Positions 1 through 8,499 of a stretch of 64,000 nucleotides of DNA are shown piece by piece. The number at the start of each line of letters is the position of its first letter. Positions within the stretch are counted from its first letter, which is position 1. A program made the translations under genes and the position numbers. This DNA comes from an uncultured Eubacteriales bacterium (lineage in GTDB: Bacteria > Bacillota > Clostridia > Lachnospirales > Lachnospiraceae), in assembly GCA_900549105.1 (NCBI GenBank), contig URND01000003.1:1-64000 (forward strand), given 5' to 3'. The notes beneath the pieces are model-generated. The model was not told the origin of the DNA and searched no databases. It worked only from the letters and a program-made list of their open reading frames with translations.

Positions 1-1053
1 ATTGTCATGGAGCACACCGGACGTTATTATGAAGTCCTTGCTCATCAACTTTCCGAGGCCAACTTATTCGTCAGCGCCATCAACCCAAAGCTTATCAAGG
101 ACTTTGACAATGATTCCCTTCGTAAGGTTAAGTCCGATAAAGCGGATGCCGTCAAAATCGCACGATATGCTCTTGACAAATGGCAAAATCTCAAACAGTA
201 TAGTGTTATGGATGAATTACGCAATCAGCTCAAAACCATGAACCGTCAGTTCGGCTTTTACACAAAGCATAAGACGGCTATGAAGAATAACCTCATCAGC
301 ATCCTTGATCAAACCTATCCTGGCGTCAATACTTACTTTGACAGTCCTGCACGCAATGACGGCAGCCAGAAATGGGTTGATTTCGCATCCACTTACTGGC
401 ATGTGGACTGTGTTCGTAAGATGTCCTTAAATGCCTTCATTGACCACTATCAGAAATGGTGCAAAAGAAAGAAGTACAACTTCAGCCAGTCAAAAGCTGA
501 GGAAATCTATGGAAAAGCAAAGGAACTTGTTCCTGTACTTCCAAAGGATGAAGTAACGAAACTCATTATCAAGCAGGCGGTTGACCAACTGAACAGTGCC
601 TCTGTAACTGTGGAAGAATTGCGTTCCCTCATGAACGAAACAGCCTCTAAACTCCCAGAATATCCTATCGTCATGCAGATGAAAGGCGTAGGCCCATCAC
701 TTGGTCCACAACTCATGGCTGAGATTGGCGATGTGACCCGTTTCACCCACAAAGGCGCGCTCACAGCTTTTGCCGGCGTGGATCCTGGTGTGAATGAATC
801 TGGCTCTTATGAACAAAAGAGTGTTCCCACTTCCAAACGAGGCTCCGCAGATCTCCGCAAGACCCTGTTTCAGGTAATGGATGTTTTAATCAAAACCATG
901 CCTCCGGATGATCCTGTTTATCAATTCCTCGATAAGAAGCGGTCTCAGGGCAAGCCTTATTATGTCTACATGACTGCCGGAGCCAATAAATTTTTACGAA
1001 TCTACTATGGTCGGGTGAAAGAATATCTTTCATCACTTCCAGAATCCGAATAG
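1..1053 (+). CDS. IS110-family transposase, 5'-partial
   Basis: The reading frame is open to the left edge, so the start lies outside the window. The visible 350 residues begin near the VMEHTGRYYE stretch, whose E belongs to the RuvC-like DEDD catalytic domain of IS110 transposases. The C-terminal part (about residues 220-300, with MKGVGPSLGPQLMAEIGD and FAGVDPGVNESG) is the Transposase_20 domain with its helix-hairpin-helix-like segment. This family makes circular intermediates and usually leaves no obvious terminal inverted repeats, so the element ends cannot be fixed here. It lies next to the permease gene at 1230-2780, where an ABC ATPase would be expected. Confidence 0.93.
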   Translation: MVMEHTGRYYEVLAHQLSEANLFVSAINPKLIKDFDNDSLRKVKSDKADAVKIARYALDKWQNLKQYSVMDELRNQLKTMNRQFGFYTKHKTAMKNNLISILDQTYPGVNTYFDSPARNDGSQKWVDFASTYWHVDCVRKMSLNAFIDHYQKWCKRKKYNFSQSKAEEIYGKAKELVPVLPKDEVTKLIIKQAVDQLNSASVTVEELRSLMNETASKLPEYPIVMQMKGVGPSLGPQLMAEIGDVTRFTHKGALTAFAGVDPGVNESGSYEQKSVPTSKRGSADLRKTLFQVMDVLIKTMPPDDPVYQFLDKKRSQGKPYYVYMTAGANKFLRIYYGRVKEYLSSLPESE

Positions 1054-1179
1054 CTTCATAACACTTTTCTTCAGACCAGCACAAGTGTGGTGGTCTTGTT
1101 TTGATACCTATTTTTCAACCTGTATAAAATTTTCAATTTTCATAAATTTAGCCTTGACTTTTTATTTGCAGGCTTATTT

Positions 1180-1200
1180 ATGCCGCGGTTTCCACGGCAT
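1180..1200. repeat. Short perfect hairpin between IS110 and permease
   Basis: ATGCCGCGG and CCACGGCAT flank a TTT loop, giving nine pairs including one G-U. There is no T-run on either side, so a simple intrinsic terminator is not supported. It sits 30 bases beyond the permease stop codon. The rest of 1054-1229 shows no gene. Confidence 0.4.
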
Positions 1201-1229
1201 CATGGTACACCCTTGCGGTGTTTCCTTGT

Positions 1230-2780
1230 TTAATCACGGTTTGCCAGTATCTTCAGCGGTTCATAACGCATGACAAACAGCATGGATACTGCTCCTGCCA
1301 TCAAAGTTAGAAGAACCGCGATCCCAAGCATTTGCCAAACCACCGTCATATTCATAGCGGAACTGATTTCTGTTACATAACTCGTTTCAGAATTACCGCC
1401 AAAGAAACCACCGAAGGGGCTTCCGCCTCCGGCGCCGCCCATGATGCTGCTCATATCGCCGCGCCCGAAGTTTTGTTCTACCTGTGCAGCCTCGTTTTGC
1501 TGAGAGACTACCTGATTTTCAAGCAGGGCGTTGGTAACGGGAACAGAACTTACTGCGCCGATTCCGATTCCGATCATGACAGACAGAATGGTGACCGCAA
1601 AAATTTCCGTCAAAAATTGCAGGGCAACCTTTCCTTTCTTCATTCCCATTGCTGTCAAAACGCCGATTTCATACTTGCGTTCCCGTACATTAAAGATGTT
1701 CAGCACTACGAGAATAATCGCCCCAATAATCAGGATAACGATCAGGAAGGTCGTCGCCATAGAACTTAATGTATTAAGAGGCGTCAGGCTGGACTCATAA
1801 GCTGCAAGATCCGGGGAAGATACGGTATAGGAATCATCAAGTCCCATCGTTCGGACGTCTTCTTCAAACTGATAATAGGCTTCCGTATCCGCAAATACAT
1901 AGGTTCCGGCAAGCGTGCCCCTGATTTCGGTACTGGTTTCGATTCCTGTTTCCTCGTCTGTCTCAGTGACAGCTACTTCCTCTGATGCGTCAACGATGGC
2001 CTGCAGCGCCGGATAACTCATGTAAATTTTGTTTGCCGGATCAGAGGAGGCGCCGAACATGGAAAAACTGCTTTCATTGGAAGAAGAATCCGAATAAATG
2101 CCGACAACATTCAGCTCGTAAACTTCTTCCTCGCTGTTCGGATTGGTGATCTGTACGGTATCCCCTACGGCAAGGTCGTTGAATACCGCTAATTCTTCCG
2201 AAATAATGCAGTCGTAATCCTCCGTACCTTCTGCAAATACGGTTCCGTCAGTGATTACGGCCGTTCCGTCCAGGAATGATGTCATCGCGGATTCTCCGCT
2301 GTAGCCGACAATGCTGAAATCTCCCTGCATTCCCCTCATGCCGCCCATCATCCCGCCAAATCCACTGCCTGCCGAGGAGGAATCCTCCTCGGCAGTATCT
2401 GAACTGACCGGTTCAAAATTTTCCGAACCGTTCAGGGAAGCACTGAGGGAATAGTAAAAATCCTGCACTGTATCAGCTTCGGCATATGTTTGGTATTCTT
2501 CCAGCGTCAGGGAAGAGGCGCTTCCCATCATAGAGGCAAACGAATCCCGGTCAAAGCTGCCTCCGGCTGTCATCCCGCTCATCATGGATTGACGGTCAAA
2601 GGAAATCGTTCCTGTAACAGACAAAGTGTTCAGCGTCTCCTTTTTGGCGCTTTCTGCAGCCTGACGGATTGATAATCCCAAGCAGGCGGAAATTGCGATT
2701 ACCAGCACAATCACGCCGATTAAAATGTTTCTTCCTTTTGAGCGCCCGATGCATTTCAGGGCGTTTTTTACGATATACAT
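1230..2780 (-). CDS. FtsX/MacB-like ABC transporter permease
   Basis: 516-residue membrane protein. It has one N-terminal membrane segment (about residues 18-38), a long extracytoplasmic domain, then three membrane segments near the C-terminus, the usual FtsX/MacB layout. The extracytoplasmic part is rich in Gly, Met and Ser (GGMMGGMRGM near residue 160, and a second Gly-rich stretch before the last segments). The ATG at 2780 is chosen because AAAGGA lies 9 bases upstream; an in-frame ATG at 2786 sits too close to it. No ATPase gene is next to it; the IS110 lies where one might be expected. Four 11-bp-spaced CTCAAC-type hexamers lie upstream, as they do in front of the rubrerythrin gene. Substrate unknown. 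Confidence 0.85.
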   Translation of the reverse strand: MYIVKNALKCIGRSKGRNILIGVIVLVIAISACLGLSIRQAAESAKKETLNTLSVTGTISFDRQSMMSGMTAGGSFDRDSFASMMGSASSLTLEEYQTYAEADTVQDFYYSLSASLNGSENFEPVSSDTAEEDSSSAGSGFGGMMGGMRGMQGDFSIVGYSGESAMTSFLDGTAVITDGTVFAEGTEDYDCIISEELAVFNDLAVGDTVQITNPNSEEEVYELNVVGIYSDSSSNESSFSMFGASSDPANKIYMSYPALQAIVDASEEVAVTETDEETGIETSTEIRGTLAGTYVFADTEAYYQFEEDVRTMGLDDSYTVSSPDLAAYESSLTPLNTLSSMATTFLIVILIIGAIILVVLNIFNVRERKYEIGVLTAMGMKKGKVALQFLTEIFAVTILSVMIGIGIGAVSSVPVTNALLENQVVSQQNEAAQVEQNFGRGDMSSIMGGAGGGSPFGGFFGGNSETSYVTEISSAMNMTVVWQMLGIAVLLTLMAGAVSMLFVMRYEPLKILANRD

Positions 2781-2857
2781 AGGCATCGTTCCTTTCTGCA
2801 GCGTTGCTGTTTGAAGTATTTTGTTTTTTTGCTGCCCCCATATCATCGCAAGAAAAT

Positions 2858-2896
2858 CTCAAATGAATCTCAACCAAACCTCAACTCAGCCTCAAC
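2858..2896 (-). promoter_or_regulatory. Direct-repeat operator upstream of permease (4 x CTCAAC/A, 11-bp spacing)
   Basis: On the + strand CTCAAA starts at 2858 and CTCAAC starts at 2869, 2880 and 2891, each exactly 11 bp apart. Read toward the permease these are GTTGAG direct repeats ending 77 bases before its start codon. Helically phased hexamer repeats are typical sites for OmpR-family regulators. The same array lies in front of the rubrerythrin gene and, as two copies, in front of the response regulator at 5198. Confidence 0.75.
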
Positions 2897-2946
2897 AACA
2901 GAGTTTTCACAAAATGTTCATACACGCCGTTTGATCCCCTCGTATT

Positions 2947-2975
2947 AAAAAAAGCACCTGCCGGATACCGGCAGG
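2947..2975 (-). terminator. Intrinsic terminator of the rubrerythrin-reductase operon
   Basis: CCTGCCGG (2957-2964) pairs perfectly with CCGGCAGG (2968-2975) around an ATA loop. In the minus direction it is followed by TG, C and seven T. It lies directly after the reductase stop codon. Confidence 0.92.
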
Positions 2976-2981
2976 CGTTCA

Positions 2982-4307
2982 TCAAAAGCTGAATTCTTCC
3001 ATGTGAATATGCTCCGAAGCGATTCCGTTCTTCAATAAGAGCTTTTTCGCTGACCGCATCATCGGCAGCGGGCCACAAAGGAAATATTCCCCGTATCCGC
3101 CCAGGTCGGTCACACCTGCTTTTTCCAACAGCCCCGTTGAAATTCGGCCGTACTGGAATCCTTCCGCCTTTTCCCGGCTCAGTGTAATCCAGTAAGAAAA
3201 CCCGGTGAAGCTCTTTTGAATGGATTCCAGCTCATCAAGGAACAGCACATCGTCTTTTTCCGCCAGCGCCCACAGCAGGATCATCCTTCTGTTTCTGCCG
3301 GCCTTCACCTGTTCTCTTATGATGCTCATAAGCGGCGTAATACCGATTCCTCCTGCCAGAAACACAAGCGGCGTATCCGCTTCTGTATCATACTGCGTAT
3401 AGAAATGCCCGTAGGGGCCCTCCAGCACGGCTTTATCGCCTGCCTTCAAATCAGGAAGCTGAGCGGTATAATCCCCATTCTGCTTTACGGTGAGGATAAG
3501 CCGATTATCTTCTGCAGGGGCGCTGGATATGGAAAACGGATGGCTTTGTTTTGGCAGAGCCGAATCCGTAAATGTGAGAAATACATATTGTCCGGCATGA
3601 TAATCAAGCGGCGTCCCGGACAGATGCTCAAATTCCAAATCAAACACATTTTTATTTTGCCGGTTCAGTCCGGCAAGAACATATTCAGGCGTATGACGGG
3701 CACGAATTTTGGCATATATAAAGTATCCTGCCGTCAAGATACTGTACAGGGCTGCTAAGACCACAAACAGAGTATTCTCACGTGTCGCATCAACCGCCAG
3801 CATATGTATAAAAATCAACGCCACTGCAAGAAAAGAAAGACTGTGAATCACCAAACTGCTTTCTCTTTTCCGTTTCCTTTGAATACGGGCGATTATTTTG
3901 AATTTCTGCGCCAGCACGCCGGAAAGGACAAAGGCGCCTGTGACTGTTGCTAAAAGGAATAAGCGGGTTGACAAAGAGCCTGTCGGTCTTACGGAAGGCC
4001 AAACCTCAAACTCCGCAGAAGCTGCCATTGCAGATCCGGCATGAAGGAAAGTAACTGCCAGTATCACCAATGCCGCCATGCCATGTATGGCATATAACGC
4101 CGGTAATCCAAGTTTTTTCTCCAAATACTTCGGCCTCGCCGCCAGCAATACTTCAAACAGCAGGAGCGCATAAGCCAAAATACCGGAAAGAACAGGAAAG
4201 GTCTGCGCTTGCGTTAAACCGTTTCCCGTATAAAGCAGAATCAGCGACAAGGATATAAAAATAAACAGTGGGATCAATAAAACCCCTAATTGATATAAAC
4301 GTTTCAT
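2982..4307 (-). CDS. Ferric-reductase-like membrane flavocytochrome (FAD/NAD(P)H oxidoreductase)
   Basis: 441-residue protein. The N-terminal half has about six membrane segments with paired histidines spaced as in bis-haem ferric reductase domains (H75/H89 and H155/H168). The C-terminal half is a ferredoxin-NADP reductase module: FAD motif HPFS at 256-259, nucleotide motif GGIGITP at 319-325, and CGP near the C-terminus. It probably passes electrons from NAD(P)H through FAD and haem across the membrane. The gene lies 32 bases after the rubrerythrin gene in the same direction, so it may supply electrons to it or share an oxidative stress role; that is inference. The ATG at 4307 follows AGGTG at 6 bases; an upstream in-frame GTG at 4316 is possible. 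Confidence 0.88.
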   Translation of the reverse strand: MKRLYQLGVLLIPLFIFISLSLILLYTGNGLTQAQTFPVLSGILAYALLLFEVLLAARPKYLEKKLGLPALYAIHGMAALVILAVTFLHAGSAMAASAEFEVWPSVRPTGSLSTRLFLLATVTGAFVLSGVLAQKFKIIARIQRKRKRESSLVIHSLSFLAVALIFIHMLAVDATRENTLFVVLAALYSILTAGYFIYAKIRARHTPEYVLAGLNRQNKNVFDLEFEHLSGTPLDYHAGQYVFLTFTDSALPKQSHPFSISSAPAEDNRLILTVKQNGDYTAQLPDLKAGDKAVLEGPYGHFYTQYDTEADTPLVFLAGGIGITPLMSIIREQVKAGRNRRMILLWALAEKDDVLFLDELESIQKSFTGFSYWITLSREKAEGFQYGRISTGLLEKAGVTDLGGYGEYFLCGPLPMMRSAKKLLLKNGIASEHIHMEEFSF

Positions 4308-4339
4308 AAACTGCACCTGACCTTTACCTGCTTTCCTCC

Positions 4340-4996
4340 TTAGTAATTCTCTTTGCGAACTTCAAAGAAGGACTGGGGATGGCTGCAAACAGGGCAGATA
4401 TCCGGGGCTTTTGTTCCAACTGCCAAATGACCGCAATTCCGGCATTCCCATGCGGTAATTCCGCTCTTCTCAAAAACAGCCCTTGTTTCCACATTCTTCA
4501 GCAAAGCCCTGTAACGCTCTTCGTGAGCCTTTTCAATGGCGGCAACTCCACGAAACTGCTGGGCAAGATCATGAAATCCTTCCTCATCGGCTTCCCTTGC
4601 CATCCGGTCATACATATCGGTCCATTCAAAGTTTTCGCCTTCCGCAGCATGGAGCAGGTTTTCCTCTGTGCTTCCCAGCTCGCCCAATGCCTTAAACCAC
4701 AGCTTCGCGTGTTCCTTCTCATTCTCCGCAGTCTGCAAAAACAAAGCTGCAATTTGCTCATAACCCGCCTTTTTGGCCGCCGAGGCAAAATAAGTATATT
4801 TGTTCCGTGCCTGACTTTCACCGGCAAAGGCCTCCCAGAGATTCTGTTCTGTCTTAGTTCCTGCATAGGGATTTTTCCCGGATGGGGTTTGGGCTTCTTC
4901 AAACTTAAAAGCCGGCTGATTGCATGCAGGGCAGCGGTCCGGCGGATTTTCCCCCTGACAAACATAACCGCAAACCGTACATTTGAAAGTTTTCAT
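4340..4996 (-). CDS. Rubrerythrin with rubredoxin domains at both ends
   Basis: 218-residue non-haem di-iron protein, known in this family as a peroxide-scavenging enzyme of anaerobes. A rubredoxin-like CxxC pair is at C6/C9 and C22/C25, a ferritin-like four-helix domain (with [13 protein letters not shown] and the Glu/His ligands) spans about 38-175, and a second rubredoxin site uses C185/C188 and C201/C204. Classical rubrerythrins have only one rubredoxin domain, so this is a double-rubredoxin form. The ATG at 4996 has AAGGAG about 8 bases upstream; a longer in-frame ORF lacks such a site. Four operator hexamers lie at 5045-5083. Confidence 0.95.
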   Translation of the reverse strand: MKTFKCTVCGYVCQGENPPDRCPACNQPAFKFEEAQTPSGKNPYAGTKTEQNLWEAFAGESQARNKYTYFASAAKKAGYEQIAALFLQTAENEKEHAKLWFKALGELGSTEENLLHAAEGENFEWTDMYDRMAREADEEGFHDLAQQFRGVAAIEKAHEERYRALLKNVETRAVFEKSGITAWECRNCGHLAVGTKAPDICPVCSHPQSFFEVRKENY

Positions 4997-5044
4997 GGTA
5001 TCGTCTCCTTTTCTGTGATAGTGCATACATTTTACCGCTCTTAC

Positions 5045-5083
5045 CTCAACCGTGTCTCAACCGAACCTCAACTGAATCTCAAC
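5045..5083 (-). promoter_or_regulatory. Direct-repeat operator upstream of rubrerythrin (4 x CTCAAC, 11-bp spacing)
   Basis: Four exact CTCAAC hexamers start at 5045, 5056, 5067 and 5078. In the direction of the rubrerythrin gene they are GTTGAG repeats, followed by a possible -10 (TAAAAT) about 10 bases on. The array is nearly identical to that at 2858-2896. Confidence 0.8.
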
Positions 5084-5111
5084 AAAAAATTTTTTTGAGT
5101 TTCTCCCGGCT

Positions 5112-5142
5112 GTTGAGGTTCAGTTGAGATTGGTCGTATAAA
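5112..5142 (+). promoter_or_regulatory. Promoter of the two-component operon with two operator hexamers
   Basis: GTTGAG occurs at 5112-5117 and 5123-5128, again 11 bp apart. TATAAA at 5137-5142 is a likely -10, with TTGAGG at 5113-5118 as an overlapping -35 (18-bp spacer). This suggests autoregulation of the response regulator, as inference. A second TATAAT at 5173-5178 has no clear -35. Confidence 0.65.
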
Positions 5143-5197
5143 ATAGATAACGAAAAGGACACAAAGCTGTGTTATAATAAAGCCGGAGGTGGAGACA

Positions 5198-5875
5198 ATG
5201 TTCAATATTTTAGTAGTGGAAGACGATAAGGAACTGCGGGATCTGTTCTGCGCTGTTCTTACCGACAACGGATATAACGCTTTCTCCGCAACAGACGGGG
5301 AAAATGCCTTTGATATTTTAGATGGCGCATATATCGACTTGGTGATTTCAGATATTATGATGCCGAAAATGGACGGCATTGAAATGACAAAGGCGCTTCG
5401 GGAAGCAGGCTATGAGATGCCTGTCCTGATGATTACGGCAAAAGACGGTGCGGCCGATAAGCGTGACGGTTTCCGCGCCGGAACAGATGATTACATGGTA
5501 AAGCCCATTGACGTCAACGAGATGGTCTGGCGGGTAGAGGCACTGCTCCGCCGCAGTCAGGTCGTCAGCCAGCGGCGCGCGAAAATCGGAGGTACGGAAC
5601 TTAACTGCGATGCCCTGAGCGTAAGCTATAACGGGCAAACCGTTGAATTGCCGCAGAGAGAATTTTTCCTTCTTTTTAAGCTGGTGGCCTCTCCAAACAG
5701 AATCTTTACACGCATCCAGATCATGGACGAAGTGTGGGGCGTTGGCAGCGGAGCGGACTCCCATACGCTGGATGTGCATATCAGCCGCCTGCGCGACCGG
5801 TTTAAGGATAATCCCGATTTTGAGATCGTAACCGTCCGGGGATTGGGCTATAAGGTGGTGAAACGGGATGAATAA
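5198..5875 (+). CDS. OmpR-family response regulator
   Basis: 225 residues. The receiver domain has acidic residues D9 and D10, phosphoacceptor D52, T80 and K102. A C-terminal winged-helix domain ends with the RLRDRFKDNPDFEIVTVRGLGYK signature. The ATG at 5198 is 8 bases after GGAGG; a GTG three codons earlier overlaps that site and is unlikely. It overlaps the kinase gene by 8 bases. Hexamer repeats in front of this gene, the rubrerythrin operon and the permease are the probable binding sites. Confidence 0.96.
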   Translation: MFNILVVEDDKELRDLFCAVLTDNGYNAFSATDGENAFDILDGAYIDLVISDIMMPKMDGIEMTKALREAGYEMPVLMITAKDGAADKRDGFRAGTDDYMVKPIDVNEMVWRVEALLRRSQVVSQRRAKIGGTELNCDALSVSYNGQTVELPQREFFLLFKLVASPNRIFTRIQIMDEVWGVGSGADSHTLDVHISRLRDRFKDNPDFEIVTVRGLGYKVVKRDE

Positions 5876-6893
5876 ACGCACGCTGAAAACCGCCGTTTTA
5901 TTTTCGGCGCTGGTATTTGTCATTCTGGTTGCAACCATGTTCCTGAACGTGCTTTTCACAATGGCTATGTTCCGTTCTGGAATCTTAGACGTGCAGCATA
6001 GGGAATCCTCCCTGATTTTCTTTGCAATTATCAGCGTGATTATCGGGATGATAATTTCCAAATTTGTTGCCCGCAGGCCTATCGGCAGTATTGTTGAAAT
6101 CAGCGAAGCCACAAAAGAGATTGCCAGGGGAAATTTCAATGTGCAGATGAACGAAGATATCCGGGTAACTGAAATCCAGACGATGGCGCGCAACTTTAAT
6201 TTGATGGTTAGGGAACTTGCCGCCACTGAAATTCTCCGCAATGACTTTGTAGAAAATGTTTCCCATGAATTCAAAACGCCGCTGGCGGCTATTGAAGGAT
6301 ATGTGACACTTCTTCAGAGAAAAGGGCTGTCCGAGGAAAAGCGCAAAGAATATACCGACCGCATTCTGTTTAATACTAAACGGCTGTCCGCATTAACCGG
6401 GAATATTCTTCTGCTGTCCCGGCTGGAAAATCAGGAAATCGAGATCAAAAAGGAAAGCTATTCCCTGGACGAACAGCTTCGGGAAATCCTGTTGATGTAT
6501 GAGCCGCAGTGGAGCGGGAAAAAACTCGACCTTGATATTGATCTTGATTCTGTTATTTGCTGTGGAAATAAGGAGCTGTTAGCGCAGGTTTGGCAGAATC
6601 TTATTGGGAACGCCATTAAGTTTGTCTCTGATAAGGGAAATATCCGCGTATTGCTTCGGCAAAAGCAAAATGCCATTGTAGTTTCGGTCGTAGACAACGG
6701 ACCGGGCATGAGCAAAGAAGTAATGGGACGTATTTACGAGAAATTCTATCAGGGAGATACCTCCCGTGCTTCCTCCGGCAATGGACTGGGGTTGACGCTT
6801 GCAAAACGCATCGTGGACTTACACGGAGGAACAATTTCCGTATCCAGTAAAGAAGGAAAAGGAACAACATTCACGGTGTCTTTGCCAATGTGA
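5868..6893 (+). CDS. Sensor histidine kinase (HAMP, HisKA, HATPase)
   Basis: 341 residues. Two membrane segments (about 8-30 and 48-67) enclose a very short extracytoplasmic loop of some 20 residues, so the signal is likely sensed within the membrane or by a partner protein. A HAMP domain follows, then HisKA with phospho-accepting H133 in SHEFKTP, and a HATPase domain with N, G1 (DNGPGM) and G2 (GNGLGLTL) boxes. It is translationally coupled to the preceding regulator. Intramembrane-type kinases of this kind often work with FtsX-like permeases, which fits the operator shared with the permease at 1230-2780. Confidence 0.95.
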   Translation: MNKRTLKTAVLFSALVFVILVATMFLNVLFTMAMFRSGILDVQHRESSLIFFAIISVIIGMIISKFVARRPIGSIVEISEATKEIARGNFNVQMNEDIRVTEIQTMARNFNLMVRELAATEILRNDFVENVSHEFKTPLAAIEGYVTLLQRKGLSEEKRKEYTDRILFNTKRLSALTGNILLLSRLENQEIEIKKESYSLDEQLREILLMYEPQWSGKKLDLDIDLDSVICCGNKELLAQVWQNLIGNAIKFVSDKGNIRVLLRQKQNAIVVSVVDNGPGMSKEVMGRIYEKFYQGDTSRASSGNGLGLTLAKRIVDLHGGTISVSSKEGKGTTFTVSLPM

Positions 6894-6928
6894 TATTTCG
6901 CATTGTTTTCTTTCTGCTGTAGTCCTTC

Positions 6929-7140
6929 TTAAAGTGGGAGGTCCAAGGCGGCTCCGGCAAACCATTTCGCCTTGTGGTCATTTGGCAACAGCTCCATGAG
7001 CTGCTGGAACTGATTCTTGCCTTTCTTGCCGGAGGGAGCAAGCAGCTCTTGGATAATCTTAAACACTGATACGATGTGCCGCTGCTCCAGCTTACAGAAT
7101 TCCGCTACCAGCAGAATGGTTGCCGTAAGGAGTCCTTCAG
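6929..7140 (-). pseudogene. Fragment of VirD4/TraG-type conjugation coupling protein
   Basis: Reading the minus strand in the frame ending with TAA at 6929-6931 gives about 70 residues. They include EFCKLEQRHIVSVFKIIQEL and NQFQQLMELLPNDHKAKWFA, which I recognise as an internal segment of the CD1115-type VirD4 coupling proteins of Clostridia conjugative elements. The Walker motifs and the rest of the roughly 600-residue protein are missing. The fragment overlaps the odd tail of the ECF component gene at 7105, so a deletion joined the two. Confidence 0.72.
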
Positions 7141-7656
7141 CGGTACGATAAGCGCCTCCGCTTTTTGAAGGCCGCGAATGTTCCGAAGACGCATGGCATC
7201 CCGAATATAGCCTGTTTCCTCTTTGATGGCAGGAAAATTGAACATTCCCTTAGTCAGGACAGCGCCAATCATGCCGAGAGAAAAGCCCGCATAAGCCAAA
7301 GCATTTCCCTTAAAGCTGTGATAATGTGTGCAGGCTCTGATGAGTTCGCCCAGGCCGCATCCAATCACAAAGATAATCAGGATGATCAGGGTAAACTGGC
7401 CTGTGGCAAAATAGATTAGACCCGTAATCAGGCCCATCAGAAGCACGGCTCCCGGCTTTTGAACCTTTGCGCACATCAGCAGGAAGGGGATTCCCGCAAA
7501 GAGTGCGATCAGCCCCGGCATCAGAATCCAGAGCAGGGGATGCAGGCCGCTGACCAGCATAAACGCAAAATTGATGACAAAATAGAGTGCGGAGAAAATA
7601 CCAATGGTGATCAAATCCCGCCCTTTCAGCACTTTCCCATTGTTTGTTGCAGACAT
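7105..7656 (-). CDS. MptD-type ECF transporter S component, 3' end replaced
   Basis: 183 residues. The first 135 or so form a hydrophobic substrate-binding (S) subunit with about four to five membrane segments, like the MptD/Trep_Strep family of energy-coupling-factor transporters. From about residue 138 (FNFPAIKEETGYIRDAM onward) it no longer resembles the family, and the last membrane segment is missing. The DNA here overlaps the VirD4 fragment, so the gene is probably a truncated, fused relic. The start at 7656 has TAAGGAGG well placed. No ECF ATPase or T subunit is nearby. A GTTAG-N6-CTAAC palindrome lies 20 bases upstream. Confidence 0.7.
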   Translation of the reverse strand: MSATNNGKVLKGRDLITIGIFSALYFVINFAFMLVSGLHPLLWILMPGLIALFAGIPFLLMCAKVQKPGAVLLMGLITGLIYFATGQFTLIILIIFVIGCGLGELIRACTHYHSFKGNALAYAGFSLGMIGAVLTKGMFNFPAIKEETGYIRDAMRLRNIRGLQKAEALIVPLKDSLRQPFCW

Positions 7657-7674
7657 AGTTTCATCCTCCTTATT

Positions 7675-7694
7675 CGGTTAGATTTTGCTAACCG
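7675..7694. promoter_or_regulatory. Palindromic operator candidate upstream of ECF component
   Basis: CGGTTAG (7675-7681) and CTAACCG (7688-7694) form a perfect 7-bp inverted repeat around six bases. The core GTTAG-N6-CTAAC has the same layout as the palindrome at 21873-21888 and lies a similar distance from its start codon. Confidence 0.55.
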
Positions 7695-7785
7695 GTGTTG
7701 AAAAAGAATAGCGGTTGCCCGCATTCCTTTTAAGAGGATACCAATATCCAGCCCTTTTGTCTTTGATTTCACAGCAGCTTAATTA

Positions 7786-8385
7786 CTATGTCAGCAACAC
7801 TGAAAATGAAAACATGGCAAAAACCAGCCACAATATCTTCCCCATATCCATACCGCACACATGAAAAAGTATTCCAGCAAATAAAGTGGCCAGCAACATA
7901 AACAAACCATAAATCTTTCTGCTCTGTCTGTCACTATAGTTCTTTACATAGAAATATAATGAGATAACAGCAAGCGCTGCAACGCCTCCAATCACAACTG
8001 CTCCCCCGATACTTGATCTGCTGAGTACCTTGGTCAGAATTGCAGCAATAATCATCACTGCCCCTGCCATCCAATGTGTGGTGCGCTCCTGACGCTTATT
8101 TTCTTTTTCCATTTCAATTGCATCACCCATCATTTCCATCATCTGACTTTCGGATATTTCTTTGTTTTCTGCAGCTATTTTTTCAGATTTCATGAGTTCC
8201 CGAATGCTCAGGTCTAAAGCTGCCGCCAGCGGTTCAATCGTGTTTATATCGGGGAATCCCAATCCACGCTCCCAACGGCTGACTGCTTTATCAGTGACCT
8301 GCAATTTTACAGCTAATTCCGCTTGTGTCATGTTTTTTGCTTTTCGGTTCTCAGCTATAAAAGCACCGAACTTATGAGCATCCAT
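7786..8385 (-). CDS. XRE-family helix-turn-helix protein with membrane tail
   Basis: 199 residues. Residues 3-65 are a Cro/C1-type HTH (MTQAELAVKLQVTDKAVSRW, recognition helix around 28-37). A charged linker to about residue 110 leads to four predicted membrane segments. The ATG at 8385 follows GAAGGAGG; the longer ORF upstream has no support. Membrane-tethered XRE proteins of this design are common in Clostridia accessory regions. No target is evident. Confidence 0.85.
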   Translation of the reverse strand: MDAHKFGAFIAENRKAKNMTQAELAVKLQVTDKAVSRWERGLGFPDINTIEPLAAALDLSIRELMKSEKIAAENKEISESQMMEMMGDAIEMEKENKRQERTTHWMAGAVMIIAAILTKVLSRSSIGGAVVIGGVAALAVISLYFYVKNYSDRQSRKIYGLFMLLATLFAGILFHVCGMDMGKILWLVFAMFSFSVLLT

Positions 8386-8499
8386 ATAACCACCTCCTTC
8401 GCACTCAAATGTAGCATTTGGATTGGAAATATGCAACCGATGTATCGTTTACCCCCGCATTTTAAAGGATTCTATCAATAATTTAGCCTTCTGCCGCTT

